Shown here: positions 45,235-53,614 of the stretch, in pieces
Layout of the letters: the number at the start of each line of letters is the position of its first letter
How positions within the stretch are numbered: position 1 is the first letter of the stretch
From: Actinoplanes ianthinogenes
GTDB taxonomy: Bacteria > Actinomycetota > Actinomycetes > Mycobacteriales > Micromonosporaceae
NCBI RefSeq assembly: GCF_018324205.1
Contig: NZ_AP023356.1
Span: 8,934,501-8,998,500 of the forward strand
Length of the DNA stretch: 64,000 nt
Reading direction: 5' to 3'
Notes under the pieces: generated by a model
Database searches by the model: none
What the model was told of the DNA's origin: nothing
The model's input: only the letters and a program-made list of their open reading frames with translations
Position numbers and translations under genes: made by a program

Positions 45235-46010
45235 CCACCGTGGGCACGCCGGTCCTGCGGGCCAGAGGCCTGACCAAACGGTACGGCAGGGTCGTGGCGA
45301 TCGACGGCGCCGACCTGGAGCTCTACCCGGGTGAGATCCTCGCCGTGATCGGTGACAACGGCGCCGGGAAGTCGAGCCTGATCAAGGCGCTGTCCGGCGC
45401 GCTCGTGCCGGACAGCGGGGAGATCTTCCTGGACGGCGAGCAAGTCCATTTCCGTACGCCGATGGACGCGCGCGCGGCCGGCATCGAGACCGTCTACCAG
45501 ACCCTGGCCGTCGCGCCCGGCCTGGACATCGCCGACAACCTGTTCCTCGGTCGCGAGGTGCGCCGCAAGGGTCCGCTCGGCACGGTGTTCCGCATGCTCG
45601 ACAAGCCCCGCATGCGTACCGAGGCCCGGCGGCACATGAGCGAACTGGGCGTGGCCACCCTCCAGAACATCGGCCAGGCCGTCGAGTCGCTCTCCGGCGG
45701 CCAGCGCCAGGCCGTCGCCGTGGCCCGGTCGGCCGCGTTCGGCAGCAAGGTGGTCATCCTCGACGAGCCGACCGCCGCGCTCGGCGTCAAGGAGGGCAAC
45801 CGGGTGCTCCAACTGATCCGCGACGTCCGCGACCGGGGCCTGCCGGTCATCCTGATCAGCCACAACATGCCGCACGTCTTCGAGGTGGCCGATCGGATCC
45901 ACATCCAGCGCCTCGGCCGCCGCGCCGCGGTGATCACCCCGAAGTCACACACCATGTCCGAGGCAGTCGCGATCATGACCGGTGCGGCGCCGGCGCCCGA
46001 GGCGGGCTGA
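45231..46010 (+). CDS. sugar ABC transporter ATPase (FrcA-like)
   Basis: A 259-residue ATPase with Walker A GDNGAGKS, signature LSGGQRQAVA, Walker B VVILDEPTAALG and switch His in VILISHNMPHV. Ribose-type systems normally use a ~500-residue double ATPase; a single-domain ATPase with this permease type marks the Frc (fructose) class. The N-terminal ATG overlaps the permease stop and GGAAGGTGAAGG serves as the ribosome site. It is followed within 8 bases by the sugar kinase. Confidence 0.93.
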   Translation: MTTVGTPVLRARGLTKRYGRVVAIDGADLELYPGEILAVIGDNGAGKSSLIKALSGALVPDSGEIFLDGEQVHFRTPMDARAAGIETVYQTLAVAPGLDIADNLFLGREVRRKGPLGTVFRMLDKPRMRTEARRHMSELGVATLQNIGQAVESLSGGQRQAVAVARSAAFGSKVVILDEPTAALGVKEGNRVLQLIRDVRDRGLPVILISHNMPHVFEVADRIHIQRLGRRAAVITPKSHTMSEAVAIMTGAAPAPEAG

Positions 46011-46017
46011 GGCCGCC

Positions 46018-46956
46018 GTGGCTCATGCCGTCGTGATGGGTGAGGCGCTGGTGGATCTGCTGGAGACGGGGACCGGTGACGAGCGGACCTACCGGCCGGT
46101 GCTCGGCGGGGCGCCGTTCAACGTCGCCGTGGGCGTGGCCCGCCTCGGCGGCCATGCCGAGTTCGTCGGGTCGCTCGGCGACGACGTCTGGGCCGACCGG
46201 GCGGAGCGGTTCCTCGCCGCCGCCGGGGTCGGCGTGGGCGGCGTGCGCCGCTCGGGAACGGCGACGACGCTGGCCATGACCACGTTCACCGGCGCCGAAC
46301 CGCAGTTCCGGTTCTACGGCGAGCCGCCGTCGTACGCGCTGCTGGAGCAGGCCGACCTCGACACGGATCTGGTGGCCGGCGCGGCCGTGCTCTACACCGG
46401 CTCGATCAGCCTGCTGCGCGAGCCGTTCCGCGGGACGGCCGTGCGGGCCTGGACCACGCCGGGCCCGCTGAAGGTCTTCGACCCCAACGTGCGTCCGAGC
46501 CTGCTGCCGGACACCGCCGCCGTGGACCGGCTGCGGCGCCTGGCCGAGGAGTTCGCCGCCACCGCCGACCTGGTGAAACTCAGCTCCGCCGACGTGGCCG
46601 TGCTGTACGGCGGGGCGACCGTCGCGCAGGCCGCGGCCCGGTTGCGGACGATCGGCGCCCGCGCCGTGGTGGTCACGCAGGGGCCCCACGGCGCCTGGCT
46701 CGACGGCCCGGCCGGGGTGGCGCAGATACCCGCGCCGGTCGTCGCCGCGATCGACGCCACCGGCGCGGGCGACTCGGTCATGGCCGCCCTGATCCACCGG
46801 TGGCTGACCGCCGGGCCGCCCGGGGGACCCGCCCGCTGGAAGGCCGACCTGGCATTCGCACTCGCCGTCGCCGCGCTGGTCTGCGAACGCCCCGGCGGCG
46901 CGGTGGCGATGCCGACGCTCGACGAACTGCGGTCCCGCTGGGGCGAGTTGCCGTGA
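46018..46956 (+). CDS. PfkB-family carbohydrate kinase (fructokinase-like)
   Basis: A 312-residue ribokinase-fold kinase. The substrate-end motif is GGAPFNVAVGVARLGG and the C-terminal PfkB signature is AIDATGAGDSVMAAL, which holds the catalytic Asp and anion hole. VVMGEALVDLLE near the N-terminus is typical of fructokinases. GTG 46018 lies 8 bases after the ATPase stop; GAGGCGGG is upstream. It would phosphorylate the sugar as it enters and so close the uptake pathway. Exact sugar specificity is not readable, but fructose fits the transporter class. Confidence 0.9.
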   Translation: MAHAVVMGEALVDLLETGTGDERTYRPVLGGAPFNVAVGVARLGGHAEFVGSLGDDVWADRAERFLAAAGVGVGGVRRSGTATTLAMTTFTGAEPQFRFYGEPPSYALLEQADLDTDLVAGAAVLYTGSISLLREPFRGTAVRAWTTPGPLKVFDPNVRPSLLPDTAAVDRLRRLAEEFAATADLVKLSSADVAVLYGGATVAQAAARLRTIGARAVVVTQGPHGAWLDGPAGVAQIPAPVVAAIDATGAGDSVMAALIHRWLTAGPPGGPARWKADLAFALAVAALVCERPGGAVAMPTLDELRSRWGELP

Positions 46957-46977
46957 CGCCGGCCGTGCGCGGAGGGC

Positions 46978-47205
46978 CTACTCGGCCGGGGCGACGGCCG
47001 CCAGGGTGTCGACCCGCGCCTCCACCAGATCGCCGCAGGTCGGGCAATTGCCCGAGGCGAACAGCCGCTTCACCCCGCGACCCAGGTCCTTCGGGTAGAC
47101 GTCCATGATGGCCACCTTGTCGGTGCGGCACGGCATGCAGGCCATGTAACCGGAGATCCTCATGCCGCTGATGGAAACCCGGTCGATGGTCCGCGCCACG
47201 GACAT
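46978..47205 (-). CDS. small CxxC-pair protein (zinc-ribbon-like)
   Basis: A 60-75-residue protein with two Cys pairs, CMPC in MACMPCRTDK and CPTC in GNCPTCGD, spaced about 28 residues apart, as in a zinc ribbon. The region between is basic (LGRGVKRLFAS). The start is uncertain: ATG 47205 has GGACAGG upstream, while ATG 47163 begins just before the Cys motif. I do not recognise a named family. It follows the adjacent kinase-like gene on the same strand after 13 bases and may be co-transcribed with it. Confidence 0.5.
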   Translation of the reverse strand: MSVARTIDRVSISGMRISGYMACMPCRTDKVAIMDVYPKDLGRGVKRLFASGNCPTCGDLVEARVDTLAAVAPAE

Positions 47206-47218
47206 CCTGTCCGACCGC

Positions 47219-47719
47219 TCAGCCGAGCGCGGCGCGGACCGCCGCGGCAACGTCGGCGACGTCCACCGCGTGGTCGGTGCCGACCTGTACGAGCGGGCCG
47301 ACGCCCAGCGGCGCGACCTCCCGGCCCCACAACTCGTCCGCCGTCCGGGCCCGGTCCAGATGCCGCCCGTCCCGGACCCGGCTGCGGTACCGGCGCCGGG
47401 CGACGTCGACCGGCAGGACGCAGCGGACCTCGACGAACGGACCGGGCAGGGCGAGCACGAGCGGCACCGCGTACGGAAACCAGGTGCTGTCGATGACAGC
47501 GGCCGGACAGCCGCGCGCGGTCCGCAGCACCGCATGCACCGCTGCCGTGCCCAGCGCCCGGGACTCCTGGACGCTCGCCGGCGTGCCGAGAGCGTCCATC
47601 AGGGCTTCCTTCACCTCGTCCTTGGACAGGTAAGCGAAGCCCAGCTCCGGTGCCAGGGCCCGGGCCAGCGTCGTCTTCCCGGACCCCGGCCATCCGCCGA
47701 CCAGTACGTATCCCCGCAT
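47219..47719 (-). CDS. P-loop kinase-like ATPase
   Basis: A 166-residue AAA/zeta-toxin-like P-loop protein. Walker A is GGWPGSGKTTLARALA near the N-terminus. LSKDEVKEALMDAL resembles the substrate-binding segment of small kinases, and VIDSTWFPYAV holds a Walker B-like Asp. The C-terminal lid carries arginines (VARRRYRSRVRDGRH). Such proteins phosphorylate small molecules or serve as chloramphenicol or uridine-type kinases; the substrate here is unknown. ATG 47719 is chosen as the first Met close to the P-loop. Confidence 0.8.
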   Translation of the reverse strand: MRGYVLVGGWPGSGKTTLARALAPELGFAYLSKDEVKEALMDALGTPASVQESRALGTAAVHAVLRTARGCPAAVIDSTWFPYAVPLVLALPGPFVEVRCVLPVDVARRRYRSRVRDGRHLDRARTADELWGREVAPLGVGPLVQVGTDHAVDVADVAAAVRAALG

Positions 47720-47850
47720 GCTTCGTCCAGTACCCCGATCAGCCGACGGCCCCGCGGGGATCATGGGCGGGGAACGAACGTTGACTGAACGGTCGATGAA
47801 CCGGCCCGCGCCCGGGTGGCCCTTCCCGGCCAGGGCGTTAACGTCGAGAC

Positions 47851-48855
47851 ATGCGGCTCGGTGTGCTGGATGTCGGATCGAACACCGTGCATCTGCTGGT
47901 CGTCGACGCGCACCGCGGCGGCCACCCCGATCCGATGTGCTCGGAGAAGACGCAGTTGCGGCTCGCCGAGCACCTGGAGGCGGGGCGGCTGACCACCGCG
48001 GGAGCCGACCGGCTGGTGCGAGCGGTGAAGCGGGCGAAAGCGGCCGCGACGATCGCCGGCTGCGAGGAGTTGCTCGCCTTCGCGACCTCGGCGCTGCGCG
48101 ACGCGACCAACGCGGCGGCCGTGCTGACCCGGGTGCGCACCGAGACCGGCATCGACCTGGAGGTGCTCTCCGGCGAGGACGAGGCCCGGTACACGTTCCT
48201 CGCCGTCCGCCGCTGGCACGGCTGGTCGGCCGGCCGGCTGCTGGTGCTCGACATCGGCGGCGGTTCCCTGGAGCTGGCGGCCGGCCGCGACGAGGATCCT
48301 GACGTGGCGCTGTCGCTGCCGCTCGGCGCCGGGCGGCTCACCCGGCAGCGGCTGCCCGGCGACCCACCCGCGCGCCGCGACGTCGAGGCGCTCGCCGCCG
48401 ACCTCGACGAGGCCCTCGCACCGATCGCCCGCCAATTGGGCGAGGCCGGGCCGCACGACCTGGCCGTGGGCACGTCGAAGACGTTCCGTTCGCTGGCCCG
48501 GCTCGCCGACACCAGCCCGTCCGGCACCGGGACGCGCCCGCGGCGCGTGCTCACCGAGGCCGGGCTGCGTCAGCTGTTCGGCTTCATCAGCCGGATGGCC
48601 TCGCCCGACCTGGCCGCCCTCGACGGGGTCAGCCCCGGCCGCGCCCACCAGCTGGTGGCGGGCGCGCTGGTGGCCGGGGCCGCGATGCGGGCGCTGGACG
48701 TCAGCGAGCTGCACATCTGCCCCTGGGCGCTGCGCGAGGGCGTGATCCTGCACCGGCTGGACACCCTCGGCGTACCCGCGGCGTCGCAGCGGCCGTGGCC
48801 CCTGACCGACCGTTACCCGCACCGCGCCGCGGTCAGCAGGTGGTCCGCGGGCTGA
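47851..48855 (+). CDS. Ppx/GppA-family phosphatase
   Basis: A 334-residue ASKHA-fold phosphatase acting on polyphosphate or pppGpp. Phosphate-1 motif LDVGSNTVHLLVVDAHRGG begins at residue 6, the Glu-containing FATSALRDATNA lies mid-domain, and the second phosphate motif is LVLDIGGGSLELA. Actinobacteria usually carry two such paralogues, and this short form matches the Ppx1-like class. No polyphosphate kinase is nearby. The 3' end overlaps the convergent pabB by 43 bases. Confidence 0.93.
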   Translation: MRLGVLDVGSNTVHLLVVDAHRGGHPDPMCSEKTQLRLAEHLEAGRLTTAGADRLVRAVKRAKAAATIAGCEELLAFATSALRDATNAAAVLTRVRTETGIDLEVLSGEDEARYTFLAVRRWHGWSAGRLLVLDIGGGSLELAAGRDEDPDVALSLPLGAGRLTRQRLPGDPPARRDVEALAADLDEALAPIARQLGEAGPHDLAVGTSKTFRSLARLADTSPSGTGTRPRRVLTEAGLRQLFGFISRMASPDLAALDGVSPGRAHQLVAGALVAGAAMRALDVSELHICPWALREGVILHRLDTLGVPAASQRPWPLTDRYPHRAAVSRWSAG

Positions 48856-50234
48856 CCGGCCTGGAACGCGCCCACCGGGTTCTCCGCGTGCAGGGCGTTC
48901 AGCAGCGTGCGCCCCTTGTGCAGCGTCTCCTCGTACTCGCTCGCGGCGTCCGAGTCGTACACGATGCCGCCGCCCACGGAGAAGACCGCGGCGCCGCCGG
49001 TGAACGTCGCCGTCCGGATCGCGATCGACAGGTCCATCGAGCCGTCGAACCCGAGGTAGCCGATGCTGCCGGTGTAGACGTGCCGGCGGACCGGTTCCAG
49101 CTCGTCGATCACCTCCATCGCCCGGATCTTGGGGCAGCCGGTGATCGAGCCGCCGGGGAAGGCCGCCCGGAGCAGATCGACGGCATCCCGCCCCGGCGCG
49201 AGCGACCCGGTCACGGTCGACACGAGGTGGTGGACGTTCTGGTACGTCTCCAGACGCTTGTGGTCGAGCACGCGTACCGAGCCGGGCCGGCACACCTTGC
49301 CGATGTCGTTGCGGAGCAGGTCGACGATCATCGACAGCTCGGCGTCCTCCTTGGTGCTCTCCCGCAGCTCGGTCCGCAGCGCGTCGTCCTCGGCCGGGGT
49401 CCGCCCGCGGGGCCGGGTGCCCTTGATCGGCCGGGTCTCCACCGTGCCGTTCCGGAGCTCGAGGAATCGTTCCGGGGAGGTCGAGACGATCTGGTGGTCG
49501 CCCGCGTTGACGTAGGCGAAGAACGGCGCCGGGTTCTCCGCGAACATGCTGGCGAAGCAGTCGAACGGATCACCGGCGAACGGCGCCCGGAAACGCTGCG
49601 ACATGTTCACCTGGTAGACGTCACCCTCGACGATGTACCGCCGGATCGCCGCGACGGCGGACAGGTACTCGTCGCGGGAGAAGGCCGACACCGCCTGGCC
49701 GGTGGCCTCCGGCTCCCACTCGCGGGGTGCCGCCGGAGCACGCAGCGCCTGCTTGAACCACGCCACCGGGGTGTCCTCGCCGTCCACCTGCATCGCACGG
49801 AGCGTCGTCGTCCCGGTGACCCGGTCCTGGACGAGGATGATCGTCGGAGCCACCAGGTGCATCAGGGGCAGCCCGAGGTCGTCGACGCTCGTTCCCGGCA
49901 GCTGCTCCAGGCAGTCCTTCAAGTCGTACGCGAGGTAACCGAACAGCCCGCCGCCCAGCGGCGTCGCGCCCTGCCGCAGCACCCGTTGCAGCGCGGTGAA
50001 CGGATCCTCCTCCAGGTCGAACCGCCGGCCGCCGTCGGTGACCGTGGTCCGGGTCCGCTGCCCGCTCAGCGACAACCATGGACGTACGCCCAGCAGATGG
50101 AACCGCGCGCAGTCGAGCGTCCCCCCGCTGAGCAGCGCCACCGTCCCCGCCTCGTGGGCGAAACGGCGCACCACGTCGACGAACGGCTCGGTCAGCTCGA
50201 CGGCCTCGGTGTGCACCCCGGTCACCCGCCTCAC
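48813..50234 (-). CDS. pabB: aminodeoxychorismate synthase component I
   Basis: A 473-residue chorismate-utilising enzyme. The decisive motif is RPIKGTRPRG: the Lys marks PabB, whereas anthranilate synthase TrpE has Ala there. ESTKEDAELSMIVDLLRND, GGSITGCPKIRAMEVIDELEP and VGGGIVYDSDAASEYEET complete the chorismate-binding domain. The N-terminal ~150 residues form the TrpE-like N domain. GTG 50234 overlaps the pabA stop (GTGA). With PabA it makes 4-amino-4-deoxychorismate for folate or for PABA-derived metabolites. No lyase (pabC) is adjacent. Confidence 0.93.
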   Translation of the reverse strand: MRRVTGVHTEAVELTEPFVDVVRRFAHEAGTVALLSGGTLDCARFHLLGVRPWLSLSGQRTRTTVTDGGRRFDLEEDPFTALQRVLRQGATPLGGGLFGYLAYDLKDCLEQLPGTSVDDLGLPLMHLVAPTIILVQDRVTGTTTLRAMQVDGEDTPVAWFKQALRAPAAPREWEPEATGQAVSAFSRDEYLSAVAAIRRYIVEGDVYQVNMSQRFRAPFAGDPFDCFASMFAENPAPFFAYVNAGDHQIVSTSPERFLELRNGTVETRPIKGTRPRGRTPAEDDALRTELRESTKEDAELSMIVDLLRNDIGKVCRPGSVRVLDHKRLETYQNVHHLVSTVTGSLAPGRDAVDLLRAAFPGGSITGCPKIRAMEVIDELEPVRRHVYTGSIGYLGFDGSMDLSIAIRTATFTGGAAVFSVGGGIVYDSDAASEYEETLHKGRTLLNALHAENPVGAFQAGQPADHLLTAARCG

Positions 50235-50809
50235 GACAGCGGCCCGGTACGCAGGAAATTGTCGATCATCGTGGCTCCATGCTCGGTGAGGAAGCTCTCG
50301 GGGTGGAACTGGACGCCGAACAGCGGGTGCCGGAGGTGCTGGACGCCCATCACCACGCCGTCGTCCGAGCGGGCGGTGACCCGCAGGTCGCCGCTGATCC
50401 CGGTGATGGCCAGCGAGTGGTAGCGCGCCACCGTGACCGGCGCGGGAACCCCCGCGAACAGCCCCGACCCGTCGTGGTACACCGGGCTCGTCTTGCCGTG
50501 CATCGGGACCGGCGCGTGCACGGTACGCCCGCCGAACGCCTCGTTGATGCACTGCATGCCCAGGCAGACGCCCAGGATCGGGAACGTCCCGTGGTAGCGG
50601 CGGATCAGCTCGGTCGAGATCCCGGCCGCGCCCGGGCTCTTGGGCCCGGGGCTGATCAGCACGTAGTCGGGCCGCTCGGGCGCGACGTCGCCGACCGGGA
50701 TCTGGTCGGCCCGGACCACCGAGATCTCCAGGTCGTGGACCTGGAACATCTGCACGAGGTTGAAGGTGAAGGAGTCGTAGTTGTCGATGACCAGGAGCTT
50801 GGGACGCAT
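50231..50809 (-). CDS. pabA: aminodeoxychorismate synthase component II (glutamine amidotransferase)
   Basis: A 192-residue class I glutamine amidotransferase that supplies ammonia to PabB. Its triad is Cys in GVCLGMQC, and His and Glu in FGVQFHPESFL. The start IDNYDSFTFNLVQ and ISPGPKSP are typical of PabA/TrpG. ATG 50809 follows AGAGGTTCACCGC. Co-occurrence with a PIKGT-type partner makes the PABA role more likely than tryptophan. The stretch just upstream holds remnants of biosynthetic genes, so the pair may once have served a secondary-metabolite cluster. Confidence 0.92.
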   Translation of the reverse strand: MRPKLLVIDNYDSFTFNLVQMFQVHDLEISVVRADQIPVGDVAPERPDYVLISPGPKSPGAAGISTELIRRYHGTFPILGVCLGMQCINEAFGGRTVHAPVPMHGKTSPVYHDGSGLFAGVPAPVTVARYHSLAITGISGDLRVTARSDDGVVMGVQHLRHPLFGVQFHPESFLTEHGATMIDNFLRTGPLS

Positions 50810-50820
50810 GCGGTGAACCT

Positions 50821-50961
50821 CTACAACGTGGTGAAGCCGCCGTCGACCGGCAGGTGGGTGCCGGTCATGAAGCGGGACAGGCCGCTGACCGGGAAGGCCA
50901 CGGCGCCGGCCATGTCCTCGGGCACCCCGCTGCGGCGCATCGGGCTGCGGGCCGCGATCGG
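50821..50961 (-). pseudogene. C-terminal remnant of an SDR oxidoreductase
   Basis: The minus strand encodes about 45 residues that match the end of a short-chain dehydrogenase: RSPMRRSGVPEDMAGAV, a hydrophobic strand, FMTGTHLPVDGGF and a stop at 50821. The Rossmann core and catalytic Tyr-Lys part are absent. Upstream it runs directly into an unrelated adenylation-domain fragment in another frame. Confidence 0.65.
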
Positions 50962-50969
50962 AGCCGGTT

Positions 50970-51265
50970 CGCTGCACGTCGCCGCGGTTTTCCAGCAGCG
51001 CCCGGCGGTTCATCTTGCCGTTCGGCAGCAGGGGCATCGCGTCGAGGCGGACGAACGTGTCCGGCGCCATATGGACGGGCAGCCGGTCCTGGAGGAACGC
51101 GCGCAGCTCCGCCACCGGCACGGGCCGCTCCGGCAGGCCGATGGGGGATCCGCACGCCCTTCGGCATACCGGTGGACCCGGAGGTGTACATGACGTAGGC
51201 GAGCGACTCCGGGCGTACCGAAATCGGGTCTGCTTCTTGTTCTTCGATCTCCTCAAGCCGCCTCC
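50970..51265 (-). pseudogene. adenylation-domain (NRPS/acyl-AMP ligase) remnant with large internal deletion
   Basis: Two pieces of an AMP-forming adenylation domain abut. The first holds core motif A3 (VMYTSGSTGMPKGV). Within about 15 codons, and in another frame, it is followed by the C-terminal subdomain (VAELRAFLQDRLPVHMAP and the A10 motif LPNGKMNRRAL). Motifs A4-A9, about 250 residues, are missing. No thiolation domain follows. This looks like a deletion scar of a peptide-synthetase-type gene beside pabAB. Confidence 0.75.
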
Positions 51266-51382
51266 GGCGCCCGCCGCACCCGCGCGTCGAGCCGTTCGGC
51301 GAAAGACCGCAAATCAACTTCGGTTTCCGGTACGCGATCAGCACGCGCCAGCAGCGCGGCCACGTCGGAGTCGTGGGTGCGG

Positions 51383-52333
51383 TCAGTCGCGTCGCAGGGT
51401 GTGGGAAGGGGTGACGCCGTAAGCGGCGCGGTAGGTGGCGGCGAAGCGGCTGTGGTCGTGGAAGCCCCGGGTCGCGGCGATCGCGCTGACGGTGGTGGTG
51501 CCGGGCTGGGCGTTACGGAGGTCTTGGTGGGCGGCGGCCAGCCGGACGCGTCGCAGGTAGGCCATCGGGGTGGTGTCCAGATGGCGGCGGAATGCCAGCT
51601 GCACGGTGCGGATCGTGACGTGACAGGCCGCGGCGATGTCGGCGGCGCTGAGGTCGCGGTGGCAGTTGTCGTCGATGAACGCGACCGCGCGGCGCAGGGT
51701 CGCGGGGTGGGCGTCGTGCCGGTCCTCGATGGTCGGGTCGGTGAGCACGTTGTTGGGGAAGACGGTCAGGGCGGTGGCGGCCAGCAGCCGGGCCAGGCTG
51801 CCGGTGAGCAGCGGCACCGTGTCCGGGGGCAGGTCCGCGACCGTCCTCGTGACGTAGTCGTGGGTGTCGGTCCAGCGGCGCGCGGCGGCCGGGGGCACCG
51901 GCCGGCAGTCGGTGAATCGCAGGGCCGGCCCGCTGCGCGGCGGGCCGTCGGCGACCTGGGCGAGCAGGGCCGGGTCCAGGTAGGCGAGCTCCATGTCGAG
52001 GCCGTCGAGGGTGCTGCGCCAGTCGCGGTCGGGTGGCATGGCGACCAGCACGTCGCCGGGCCCGGTGGTGGACCCCGGCTCGCCGGTGGTCCAGGAGGCG
52101 GTGCCCGCGCGCACCCGCCCGATCGGGATGGTCCCGAGGGGGATGCCCTGCGCGGTGAACCGCATCCCGAAGGTCAACCGGCCCAGCATGACCTGAGGAT
52201 CGAGGCCGGTCGTGACGATGCGCAGGGAGACCGCGGGGCCGCTCACGTTCAGCCACATGCGGGCGTAGAGGTTCGTGAGCACCTGTTCGGCGGCCTCGGC
52301 GTCGCGGGTCTCATACACGTCCGTGTGCACCAT
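51383..52333 (-). CDS. AraC-family regulator (downstream paralogue)
   Basis: A ~316-residue AraC regulator. The C-terminal double helix-turn-helix has HRDLSAADIAAACHVTIRTVQLAF and GFHDHSRFAATYRAAYGVTPS. The N-terminal ~200 residues form an effector domain of the type seen in its upstream paralogue. ATG 52333 is chosen because AACAGGGG lies just ahead; GTG 52339 is an alternative. It follows a second AraC gene whose natural stop is at 52346, so the two form a tight tandem. The target is unknown; the nearest genes are pabAB remnants and a cellulase. Confidence 0.88.
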   Translation of the reverse strand: MVHTDVYETRDAEAAEQVLTNLYARMWLNVSGPAVSLRIVTTGLDPQVMLGRLTFGMRFTAQGIPLGTIPIGRVRAGTASWTTGEPGSTTGPGDVLVAMPPDRDWRSTLDGLDMELAYLDPALLAQVADGPPRSGPALRFTDCRPVPPAAARRWTDTHDYVTRTVADLPPDTVPLLTGSLARLLAATALTVFPNNVLTDPTIEDRHDAHPATLRRAVAFIDDNCHRDLSAADIAAACHVTIRTVQLAFRRHLDTTPMAYLRRVRLAAAHQDLRNAQPGTTTVSAIAATRGFHDHSRFAATYRAAYGVTPSHTLRRD

Positions 52334-53319
52334 GGGCACCCCTGTTCAAGCGCGTAGCGTGTGGCTGGGCGGCTGCCGTAGGCGGTGTGGTAGGTGGTGG
52401 CGAATCGGCTGGGGGTGGTAAAGCCCCATTTGCGGGCGATGGTGGTGACGGTGTCGCCGCGGGTGGGGTCGGCGGCTTGCAGGTCGTGGTGGGCGTGCTC
52501 GAGGCGTACCTGGCGCAGGTAGCCGGTGGGGGTGGTGTCGCGGTGGCGGGCGAACGCGGCCTGCAGGCCGCGGACGCCGATGCCGGCGGCCGTGGCGATG
52601 TCCTCGACGGTGATCGGCCGGGCGGCGTGCGCGTCGATGTAGGCGATCGCCCGGCGTACCACGGCGGGTGGTGCCTGGCCGGGGCCGGGCGTGTAGTCCA
52701 GGGTCATGGTGGTGTTCGGGAACACGCTCAGCGCCGCGGCCGCCGCGGTGTCCATCGCCGCGGCCAGCAGCAGCGCAGGCACCGTGATCTGCGGGCCGGA
52801 CAGCAGCCGGGTGAGGTAGGCGACGGTGGCCAGCCACTGCCGGCCGGCGGCCGGCGACACGGCCGTCATCGCCTCGAACCGCAAGTCCGGTGCCGGCACA
52901 CCGGCGCGTTCGGCGCCCCGGCTCACCGCCGCGATCGGGAACCGGGCCACCTGGAAGGTCATCCGGTCCATCAGCAGCCGCAACCTGACGTGGGCCGGGT
53001 AGAGCAGGGAGTCACCGCGGACCACGCGGGCATGCCGGCGCCCGGCGGTCACGTCGAACCGGCCGTCCAGCACGCTGACGATCAGCATGGTCGTGAACGG
53101 TTCCGCCACGTTGGCCATGGTCGCGGCATAGGTGATCTGATCGACGGTCAGCAGCCCGGCGCTTGCCGACTGGGATCGGAACACGAACCTGTCGGCGCCG
53201 TTCACCACGCGGGACCGGTATTCGACGTAGCGCCGACGCTGTATCTCGTGCACCTCGCCCGGGTCGATCGAGCGCAACACGGCCCGCTCGACGGGCACCA
53301 GCGCTGGTGTGGGCGTCAT
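52249..53319 (-). CDS. AraC-family regulator (upstream paralogue, frameshifted tail)
   Basis: A 356-residue reading frame. The effector domain (VNGADRFVFRSQSASAGLLTVDQ, TAGRRHARVVRGDSLLYPAHV) is followed by the AraC HTH (ITVEDIATAAGIGVRGLQAAF, WGFTTPSRFATTYHTAYG). After AYG the frame runs into Cys/Arg-rich nonsense and overlaps the next gene by about 90 bases. Adding one base near 52376-52378 restores QPPSHTLRA and a stop at 52346, matching the paralogue's TPSHTLRRD end. So a one-base loss is likely and the true gene is about 53319-52346. ATG 53319 has GAGGGGG upstream. Confidence 0.85.
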   Translation of the reverse strand: MTPTPALVPVERAVLRSIDPGEVHEIQRRRYVEYRSRVVNGADRFVFRSQSASAGLLTVDQITYAATMANVAEPFTTMLIVSVLDGRFDVTAGRRHARVVRGDSLLYPAHVRLRLLMDRMTFQVARFPIAAVSRGAERAGVPAPDLRFEAMTAVSPAAGRQWLATVAYLTRLLSGPQITVPALLLAAAMDTAAAAALSVFPNTTMTLDYTPGPGQAPPAVVRRAIAYIDAHAARPITVEDIATAAGIGVRGLQAAFARHRDTTPTGYLRQVRLEHAHHDLQAADPTRGDTVTTIARKWGFTTPSRFATTYHTAYGSRPATRYALEQGCPWCTRTCMRPATPRPPNRCSRTSTPACG

Positions 53320-53614
53320 GACGACCCCCTCGGGGCACCGCCCGGCAGCCGCCGCGGGATCGTGCGGGGTGTGACGGTGCGTTTTGCGAACGCTATACCG
53401 CACGCCGCGAACATCGGAAGAGAACAGCATGCCGGTTACGCCGACCCGGTGACCGCGCACCTGCCCGGTCGCTCGCCGGCAAGCCGCTCATCGATCCGGC
53501 TCCGACGCGGACGGTTCCGGCCCGGGCGCCTGGAGGAGGCGGCCCGGCCGGCCGGTTGGGGGACCCAGCACACCGAGGTCGAGTTCCGGGTCCCCCGGGA
53601 CGAGCTGACCCAGG

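Noticed and set aside
53320..53614. open frame in the gap between the AraC and cellulase genes
   Set aside because: A plus-strand frame ends here near 53637, but it has no ribosome site, no family similarity and is antisense to the cellulase end. I see no gene in the gap.
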